From Candidatus Poseidoniaceae archaeon (GTDB taxonomy: Archaea; Thermoplasmatota; Poseidoniia; Poseidoniales; Poseidoniaceae): a stretch of DNA of 12,894 nucleotides. Position 1 is the stretch's first letter; the number at the start of each line of letters is the position of its first letter. Shown here in pieces: positions 7,811 to 12,894 of the stretch. The stretch spans positions 1 to 12,894 of the forward strand of contig DUJK01000090.1 of the NCBI GenBank assembly GCA_013329925.1, written 5' to 3'. The notes beneath the pieces were generated by a model, which searched no databases, had not been told where the DNA came from, and saw only the letters and a program-made list of their open reading frames with translations. The position numbers and the translations under genes were made by a program.

Positions 7811-8464
7811 ATGCGGCCCAAACATTTGGCCATCGAGTTGTCCAAATTACAACAACATCCTCAACATTCTGTCGAGTTAGAACAATACTCAACCGAAGGT
7901 GATTTGGCGTCTTTCTTTGTTTTAGCAATTGACCAGTTAGACCTCCTTGAAGGTAAAACTGTAATTGATGTCGGTGCTGGAAATGGGGTGCTGGGTCTTG
8001 GCTGTGCGATGATTGGTGCAAGTAATGTGAGACTGATTGAAGCAGACCATGAGGTATTATCTGTGGCGCAGTCAAATGCCGATAAAGTAATGGATAAACA
8101 CAACTGCTCCATTGAAACGGTTAGGTGTATGATTGGCCAAGAACAAGTACCTGAGTATTCTGATGCTGACATTGTAATTATGAATCCGCCTTGGGGTTTT
8201 CAAAGTTCAAAAGCCGACCGTCCATTGCTTGAATATGGTTTTAGTTTACAGCCCAAATCAATGTATGTGCTCCATTCGCAACAAGCCAGCCACCTCAAAG
8301 GCATTGCAAAAGCTAACGGATATGATTGGGAAATCGTGTTTGAGAGTAATTTCCGATTACCCCCAAAGTATTCTCATCAAAGTCGCAAAATGGGCGAAAC
8401 CCAAGTTAAATGCTGGAGATTCCATCTTCCTGGCGATGCAAAAATCATTGATGAGGATGAATAA
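7811..8464 (+). CDS. METTL5/COG2263-like RNA N6-adenine methyltransferase
   Basis: This is a 217-residue class I SAM-dependent methylase. The SAM-binding loop is DVGAGNGVLGLG (53-64), the acidic ribose-binding strand is LIEAD (75-79) and the catalytic motif is NPPW (125-128), which marks methylation of an amino group on adenine. The N-terminal ELEQYSTEGDLA (22-32 region) and the C-terminal FRLPPKYSHQSRK match METTL5 and its archaeal relatives, whose eukaryotic member places m6A on 18S rRNA together with TRMT112. By analogy this protein should modify 16S rRNA in the decoding region. HemK-type glutamine methylases share NPPY-type motifs, but the YSTEGDLA and YSHQSRK segments argue for METTL5. 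The length is that of the family. It sits 6 nt after the zinc-ribbon gene, which might encode a partner, though that is inference. Confidence 0.88.
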   Translation: MRPKHLAIELSKLQQHPQHSVELEQYSTEGDLASFFVLAIDQLDLLEGKTVIDVGAGNGVLGLGCAMIGASNVRLIEADHEVLSVAQSNADKVMDKHNCSIETVRCMIGQEQVPEYSDADIVIMNPPWGFQSSKADRPLLEYGFSLQPKSMYVLHSQQASHLKGIAKANGYDWEIVFESNFRLPPKYSHQSRKMGETQVKCWRFHLPGDAKIIDEDE

Positions 8465-8562
8465 GCCTTGACAAAATCGTATGATGGATTGAAAAGGGAT
8501 AAACTCGCCCGTCAACATAAGCGAAGGTTGTGCGACCTATACCGGGCCACAATTGCTTAGGA
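8465..8562 (+). other. 98-base spacer upstream of csl4 with a possible 30-codon frame and weak TATA-like box
   Basis: Among the longest intergenic gaps in the window. A TATA-like CTATAC at 8537-8542 is 20-30 nt before the csl4 ATG cluster and could direct a nearly leaderless transcript. A TTG-initiated frame from 8468 to a TAG at 8558-8560 would encode a basic 30-residue peptide (KRDKLARQHKRRLCDLYRA inside it). The basic composition is curious, but the length is too small to call a gene. Confidence 0.25.
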
Positions 8563-9975
8563 ATGATGAAAATGACGGCGAGCCTCGTCACCCCGGGAAT
8601 GCAAGTATCAACCACCTCAGATTGTGAGGCTGGTGAAGGAACAATCGAAGTTGATGGTCGTATACTAGCGACTGCTGTTGGTAATTTTATCATCGCTGAT
8701 GGGATTGCTACAGTCACTGCTGTTAAGCAAGTCTGCACTCCTGAAGTTGGTGACACGGTAATATGTCGAGTCGAAAAACTCAATGAGAAAAATGGTGAAG
8801 CCATGATTCTATGCATCGAAGGTAAGCCCGGCAGTCTACTACCTGAGCACTTGTACGGACATTTTCATGTGACTGGCCTAGTTGACAGATACATGCACCA
8901 AACTGCTGATGCAGTAAGGCGCCGGGATGTTTGTCGTGCTCTAGTAAAGGAAGTATCTCCTGTAGTTAGAATAGATTTCCGTGAACGCAATGATTGTGGC
9001 GTATTACACGCTATTTGTCCATCATGTGGTGATACATTGGTTGCTGACCTTCAAGGCGATTGGAATGTCAATTGTCAAAGTTGTAATTACCGTTCTTTCC
9101 GAGCATTGGCTGATAATTTTGCCGCTGGCTTTGCACAATTAGACCAAGGTGCTAGCGCACTAAACAATTCAGGTAAAAGATGGGGTAGTGAGGCAGAGTC
9201 TTTGTTCGCTAAAGGACCATCTGGCAGAGCGACGTTCATAGCAGAAGATTTCCGTGAAGATGGTCGAGACCGAGAGTACTTCCGCTTCGAAGGACAACAA
9301 TCTGGTGGTGGAGGTCGACGTGAGAAGGCAAAGCCTGGTTGTAAATTATTTGTCGGCGGCCTACCTCGTGAAATTGGCACAGATGAATTACGTGATCTAT
9401 TCTCTAAATTTGGTGAAATGAGTGATTGTTTCGTACCAACTGATGATGGCGGTGCTAACCGAGGCTTCGGATTTGTCACCTTCGGCGACAAAGCTACTGC
9501 TGATGCGGCCGCAAAAGAATTGGATGGCCACAGAATTAACGGACGCCGCATTGGAGTTAGAGATGCAGATAGTGACAACAAGAAGGGTAAGCGAGAAAAG
9601 CGCAAAGAACCTGCTGGACTGAAGTTTTATGTTGGAAATCTACCGTTCAAGGCTGACGATGATACGTTGAAGAATTTGTTCAAGCAGCATGCAACTGTAG
9701 TTGATGTGAATATAATTACCGATAATGGCGGCAGACCGAAAGGATTTGCCTTTATCACCGTCAAAGAGATGGACAAGGGTGATGAAATTATCAAGCAATT
9801 GAATGGCACCGAAGTTCTTGGACGTAAAATAAGAGTCGATTTATCTCAAAAGAAAGGCGGCGACAAAAAAGGTGGCAATAATTCCGGTAAGACTTCAAGG
9901 GAATTACGCGCTATGCGTGAGGAAGAAGAAGACGCAAAAAAGCGTAAGCCTAGACATCGTAGCAAGAAGGATTGA
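8563..9975 (+). CDS. csl4: Exosome subunit Csl4 fused to two RRM domains
   Basis: The first 175 residues (470-residue numbering) form a complete archaeal Csl4, the RNA-binding cap subunit of the exosome. The N-terminal domain has LVTPGMQV and GEGTIEVDGRILATAVG. An S1 domain covers about 63-140, and a zinc ribbon has CPSC (152-155) and CQSC (171-174). A linker with a Gly-rich end leads to RRM1 (261-334; RNP2 LFVGGL, RNP1 RGFGFVTF) and RRM2 (353-427; RNP2 FYVGNL, RNP1 KGFAFITV). The last 40 residues are a Lys/Arg/Glu-rich tail. Known archaeal Csl4 proteins are about 180-200 residues, so more than half of this one is extra. The extra domains probably help choose or hold RNA for 3'-5' degradation or tailing. 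The frame opens at a GTG at 8530, but homology and three clustered ATGs (8563, 8566, 8572) favour a later start. No stop or frameshift lies between the parts. Confidence 0.93.
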   Translation: MMKMTASLVTPGMQVSTTSDCEAGEGTIEVDGRILATAVGNFIIADGIATVTAVKQVCTPEVGDTVICRVEKLNEKNGEAMILCIEGKPGSLLPEHLYGHFHVTGLVDRYMHQTADAVRRRDVCRALVKEVSPVVRIDFRERNDCGVLHAICPSCGDTLVADLQGDWNVNCQSCNYRSFRALADNFAAGFAQLDQGASALNNSGKRWGSEAESLFAKGPSGRATFIAEDFREDGRDREYFRFEGQQSGGGGRREKAKPGCKLFVGGLPREIGTDELRDLFSKFGEMSDCFVPTDDGGANRGFGFVTFGDKATADAAAKELDGHRINGRRIGVRDADSDNKKGKREKRKEPAGLKFYVGNLPFKADDDTLKNLFKQHATVVDVNIITDNGGRPKGFAFITVKEMDKGDEIIKQLNGTEVLGRKIRVDLSQKKGGDKKGGNNSGKTSRELRAMREEEEDAKKRKPRHRSKKD

Positions 9976-9999
9976 AGTGTTGAACTTCAAGCATGGCCC

Positions 10000-11775
10000 A
10001 TGGTCGAGCACCAATCACCAAAATGGTTAGTTCTCGATGGTTACGAAGATGAGCCAGCGGCTTTTGGCGTTCCGCCTTATGTTGGATTCCATATACGGTA
10101 TTTGTGCGGAGTATTAGAGCAGCACAAGGTTGAGTACGAGTATATGACTATCGATCAATGGCGAGAACTTGTTAGAGGAAAAGGTCAATCTGGTATAGAG
10201 GAAATGATGGCTAGTTTGGATGGTTTTGCTTGCATCGCCGGAGCAGTAGTTCCTGGAAAGTACCTTCGCGGCACACCCATTTCAGTTCGAGAAATGAAAG
10301 AACTTGTTCGCGCTTTACCAGGTGAAATTCCGGCAATACTTGGCGGCTGGGCAATCAGAGGATGGCGGCATCAAGGTTGGAATCCACTGCGTAAAAATTT
10401 ATTTTTAGCAGTTCGAGATACCGATGCTACATTAGATAATTATCTCAACAATGGCACCTGGAAACACATGCGCAGAGACGCAGAACAGTGGACCAAATGG
10501 GCGCACTTGGGTGCGCAGAGCAAGGCGGTTAGATTCCACCCTGACTTAGGTGGGGAAAACAATCCTGGACCACTGACGTATGAGGTAGAAGTCTACCAAG
10601 GCTGTGTTCGATACAAGCGAGGCTGTAAATTCTGTATCGAGCCGAAAAAGGGTGTGCCGGTTTGGCGTACTCCTGAAGATATTATTCAGGAAGTGAAACT
10701 AGCTCATGACCTTGGAGTAAAACACGTTAGATTAGGCGGCATGACTGACACCTACACCTATATGGCTGAAGGAGTAAAGGAACTAGAGTATCCAGTTCCT
10801 AATCCAGAGCCAATAGCCAAACTATTACATGGTCTGCGTGATGATGAACGGTTAGAAATCCTCCATACAGATAATGGAAATCCCTCAATTATTGCCGAAA
10901 ACCTAGAACCTTCTGAAGCGATAACCAAAACTTTGGTAGAAACATTATCTGATGGTGCTGTATTGTCGTTTGGTCTTGAATCAGCAGATACTGCTGTACA
11001 CGAAGCAAATTGGCTAAATTGTGACCCTAATCAATTGAAAACCGCCATTCGCCTAATCAATAAATATGGCGCAGAACGTGGTTCAAGAGGTTTACCAAAG
11101 TTATTGCCCGGGCTAAATTTTATTGCCGGATTAAATGGTGAAACAAAACAAACTTATCACAAAAACTTCGCCTTATTACAAGAGTTACGAAGCGAAAAGT
11201 TACTCCTTAGAAGAATCAACATAAGGCAAGTTGAAGGGGAAGGATTCCAAGAAATACCACAACAAGAATTCAATGATTTCAAACAACAAGTCCGCAATGA
11301 AATCGATAAACCGTTACTAGAACAATTATTCCCACTAGGGCAAATATTACGCTCGGTTCGTTGGGAATCGCATGGTGGCCGAACAAGATTACCTGCACAT
11401 TTAGGTTCTGAACATACGGACCAAAGTTGCCATGGTAAAGCAGGAATCACCTTTGGCCGGCAAATAGGGGCTTATCCAATTCTCATCGGCACTGAATACC
11501 TAATACCACTAGAATCATCTTCCGATATATTGGTCACCGGTCACGGCGCTAGATCTATTACCGGTATGGAAATTGGTCTTAACCACGATAATATCACTGA
11601 AAAGCAACTATCAGCAATACCAGGGATAGGTAGTAAAACTGCGTGGAAATTAATTAGTCAGCGGGCTAAACTAAAGCGTAAAGGCTCAGAAAAATCATTT
11701 GACAACTCTAAGGCATGGTTTGAGACAGCAGGTGTGGATTGGCAAGACGAGTTCAAGGTTTACTTCACAAAGTAA
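10000..11775 (+). CDS. Radical SAM protein with C-terminal helix-hairpin-helix (COG1031-like)
   Basis: The 591-residue protein matches the uncharacterised archaeal family COG1031. Residues 1-180 form an N-terminal region with LDGYEDEPAAFGVPPY near its start and the Gly-rich AILGGWAIRGW (112-122). The radical SAM core starts with YEVEVYQGC and has cysteines C202, C209 and C212 in a C-x6-C-x2-C arrangement to bind a 4Fe-4S cluster, followed by FCIEPKKGVPVWR and VKHVRLGGMTDTYTY. LSFGLESAD (322-330) and LLPGLNFIAGLNGET are later barrel strands. The C-terminus carries a helix-hairpin-helix, LSAIPGIGSKTAWKLI (537-552), which suggests binding to DNA or structured RNA. The chemistry and substrate are unknown; nucleic acid modification is a reasonable guess. 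The ATG at 10000 follows csl4 by 24 nt, so co-transcription is likely. Confidence 0.88.
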   Translation: MVEHQSPKWLVLDGYEDEPAAFGVPPYVGFHIRYLCGVLEQHKVEYEYMTIDQWRELVRGKGQSGIEEMMASLDGFACIAGAVVPGKYLRGTPISVREMKELVRALPGEIPAILGGWAIRGWRHQGWNPLRKNLFLAVRDTDATLDNYLNNGTWKHMRRDAEQWTKWAHLGAQSKAVRFHPDLGGENNPGPLTYEVEVYQGCVRYKRGCKFCIEPKKGVPVWRTPEDIIQEVKLAHDLGVKHVRLGGMTDTYTYMAEGVKELEYPVPNPEPIAKLLHGLRDDERLEILHTDNGNPSIIAENLEPSEAITKTLVETLSDGAVLSFGLESADTAVHEANWLNCDPNQLKTAIRLINKYGAERGSRGLPKLLPGLNFIAGLNGETKQTYHKNFALLQELRSEKLLLRRINIRQVEGEGFQEIPQQEFNDFKQQVRNEIDKPLLEQLFPLGQILRSVRWESHGGRTRLPAHLGSEHTDQSCHGKAGITFGRQIGAYPILIGTEYLIPLESSSDILVTGHGARSITGMEIGLNHDNITEKQLSAIPGIGSKTAWKLISQRAKLKRKGSEKSFDNSKAWFETAGVDWQDEFKVYFTK

Positions 11776-11824
11776 AGGGCTAGACTCTCGGAAGTATCAT
11801 GTATCATCTACCGGTACAAGTATT

Positions 11825-12595
11825 GTGGATACGGTTGACAAACTAATCGAGGCAGCGCAACAACTGTCCAGTATTTGCGACAAATCAATTGCTAGGATTG
11901 AACGAAAAACACCAGTATGTCATGCCACTAACCCACTAGATTATGCATGGCCACACCATCAACAATACCTCACTAAATGGGGTGGACTAGGCGCTACCAC
12001 ATTGCTGCTAGGGATGAATCCTGGACCATGGGGTATGGCTCAAAGTGGCGTGCCGTTTGGTTCAACGCAAATGGCTAGAGATAAGTTAGAAATTGAACCA
12101 CATCAATTATCCACGCCGGCAAATGCTCACCCCAAACGTCCAATTATCGGTTTAGAACTTGAACGACAGGAAGTGTCAGGTCAACGTTTATGGTCGTTGA
12201 TGTTCAACCACTTTGGCGATGGTAAAGCGGTTTTTTCAAACATATTTGTGGTTAATCACTGCCCCTTACTTTTACTTGGTGAAACAGGTAAAAATCTAAC
12301 TCCCGATAATTTACCAAGTGCAGTAATGAAGCCAATCCTTGAAGCCTGTGATGACCATTTGAAACAAGTTGTAGACATTATGGGGATAACTCGTATTATT
12401 GGGGTCGGAAAATATGCAGAGAAACGAGCGAGATTAGCATTTAATGCAGGTAAATCTGGCGATGGTGTGACCAAAAGTGGACGCAGTATTGCTATTACTT
12501 CCTGCTGGCATCCAAGTCCTGCAAGCCCATTAGCTAACCGAAATGATGGTGCTGATTGGCGAGAAAATGTCATTTCAGTATTAGAAAATCGTTGA
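11825..12595 (+). CDS. Single-strand-selective uracil-DNA glycosylase (SMUG1 type)
   Basis: It removes uracil, and in known members 5-hydroxymethyluracil, from DNA to start base-excision repair. With a GTG start at 11825 the product is 256 residues, close to animal SMUG1 (about 270). Motif 1 is GMNPGPWGMAQSGVPFG (63-79), whose N65 aligns with the catalytic-site Asn of human SMUG1. NHCPLLLL (144-151) carries the uracil-reading Asn, and WHPSPASPLAN (228-238) carries the catalytic-site His. TNPLDYAWPHH, HPKRPIIGLE and EVSGQRLW are further family blocks. The same frame extends back to a TTG at 11699, which would overlap the radical SAM gene by 77 nt; nothing conserved is seen there, so GTG at 11825 is preferred. 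The gap to the radical SAM gene is then 49 nt. SMUG1 is best known from animals and some bacteria, so an archaeal copy is notable. Confidence 0.93.
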   Translation: MDTVDKLIEAAQQLSSICDKSIARIERKTPVCHATNPLDYAWPHHQQYLTKWGGLGATTLLLGMNPGPWGMAQSGVPFGSTQMARDKLEIEPHQLSTPANAHPKRPIIGLELERQEVSGQRLWSLMFNHFGDGKAVFSNIFVVNHCPLLLLGETGKNLTPDNLPSAVMKPILEACDDHLKQVVDIMGITRIIGVGKYAEKRARLAFNAGKSGDGVTKSGRSIAITSCWHPSPASPLANRNDGADWRENVISVLENR

Positions 12596-12625
12596 AAAAC
12601 GCCAAAAATCGCAGGCGTCGGTTTT
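12596..12625 (+). terminator. Weak hairpin with T-run after the SMUG1 gene
   Basis: ACGCC (12599-12603) can pair with GGCGT (12614-12618) around a 10-base loop, and TTTT follows at 12622-12625. An alternative pairing of AAAAC with GTTTT extends the stem across a bulge. This resembles a short terminator, but the stem is only 5 bp and the T-run is short and overlaps a TATA-like sequence for the next gene. Confidence 0.22.
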
Positions 12626-12627
12626 AA
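12622..12627 (+). promoter_or_regulatory. TATA-like box for the acyl-CoA synthetase gene
   Basis: TTTTAA centred about 28 nt before the ATG at 12653 fits the spacing of an archaeal TATA box with a leaderless start. No Shine-Dalgarno sequence is seen before that ATG. A small dyad, ACACT-A-AGTGT (12640-12650), ends 2 nt before the start codon and could be incidental. Confidence 0.3.
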
Positions 12628-12652
12628 GTGCCTCACGCTACACTAAGTGTGC

Positions 12653-12894
12653 ATGGCAGAAGAGAAGATGGCATGGGCCCGACAGCCCGACGACCGACAA
12701 TGGGACGGACCTGAAGGAGAAGACCCTAGAACACTATACCAAATGCTAATGACTAGCGTTGAAAGATTTGGCAATGAACCTTGTTTTGGATACATACCAG
12801 AACCTGGCATGCCTAGACAACATTTGGACTACAATACATTTGGCGAATTGGCAACATCTGTGGCTAAGCGTCTAAATGACCTTGGAGTCAAGAC
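12653..12894 (+). CDS. AMP-forming acyl-CoA synthetase, N-terminal part (cut by right edge)
   Basis: The first 80 codons are present. After a polar lead (MAEEKMAWARQPDDRQWDG) the protein reads TLYQMLMTSVERFGNEPCFGYIP, then DYNTFGELATSVAKRLNDLGVK. This is the standard opening of long-chain acyl-CoA synthetases and related ANL-family ligases: an N-terminal helix over the acyl site, a short strand pair, and the T(F/Y)xE(L/V) helix that ends with the conserved LGV-K turn. The enzyme would activate a fatty or carboxylic acid with ATP to an acyl-adenylate and then to acyl-CoA. The ATP-binding and active-site motifs lie beyond the window, so substrate class cannot be judged. A second ATG at 12668 is an alternative start. 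Confidence 0.8.
   Translation, partial: MAEEKMAWARQPDDRQWDGPEGEDPRTLYQMLMTSVERFGNEPCFGYIPEPGMPRQHLDYNTFGELATSVAKRLNDLGVK

Noticed and set aside
8468..8473. TTGACA resembling a bacterial -35 promoter element
   Set aside because: No -10 element at the right spacing was seen and the gene content is archaeal, so this is probably coincidence.
9087..9605. 172-residue open frame on the minus strand opposite csl4
   Set aside because: It is antisense to the linker and RRM1, which have clear domain motifs. Its product is Ser/Pro/Arg-rich low complexity, as expected from an antisense shadow.
11699..11824. N-terminal extension of the SMUG1 frame from a TTG start overlapping the radical SAM gene
   Set aside because: No SMUG1 similarity lies in this part, and it would overlap the end of a well-supported gene by 77 nt; the GTG at 11825 gives the normal family length.
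1..12894. CRISPR arrays, tRNA or rRNA genes, transposases, prophage or defence islands
   Set aside because: I looked for spaced direct repeats, cloverleaf-like CCA/T-loop sequences and transposase or nuclease motifs and found none.

Overview
The window looks like a piece of a marine euryarchaeal genome, most likely Marine Group II (Poseidoniales) or a close relative. This is inferred from gene content, not from any rRNA or marker gene. Archaeal signs are an exosome Csl4 subunit, an archaeal-type bifunctional phosphoglucose/phosphomannose isomerase, a METTL5/COG2263-type rRNA methylase, a radical SAM protein of the COG1031 type, and short spacers with TATA-like boxes about 25-30 nt before several start codons. 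The DNA is moderately AT-rich and densely coded. All genes are on the + strand except one. No tRNA, rRNA, CRISPR array, insertion sequence or long repeat was seen, and no gap between genes exceeds about 100 bases.

Layout. At 1-405 is the 3' end of an unrecognised gene. Bases 431-5319 form a sugar and membrane section: a phosphoglucose/phosphomannose isomerase, a convergent minus-strand M23-type peptidase-like protein (1524-2144), a 791-residue polytopic membrane protein that may be a GT-C-like glycosyltransferase, and a DPM1-like family 2 glycosyltransferase. Together these could supply activated mannose or glucose and transfer it via a lipid carrier to glycoproteins or glycolipids. Aspartate-semialdehyde dehydrogenase (5356-6411) follows and serves lysine, threonine and methionine synthesis.

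Bases 6465-9975 carry an unknown acidic protein, a tiny zinc-ribbon/glutamine-rich protein, the METTL5-like methylase and the most striking gene, a Csl4 exosome subunit fused to two RRM domains and a basic tail. Next come a COG1031 radical SAM enzyme with a C-terminal helix-hairpin-helix (10000-11775), a SMUG1-type uracil-DNA glycosylase (11825-12595), and the start of an AMP-forming acyl-CoA synthetase that runs off the right edge.

The best candidate for something undescribed is the Csl4-RRM-RRM protein. RRM domains are rare in archaea, and here two sit on the RNA-binding cap of the exosome, suggesting a built-in substrate-recognition arm. SMUG1 in an archaeal context and a stand-alone M23 domain resembling the one in tripartite aminotransferase fusion proteins are secondary points of interest.
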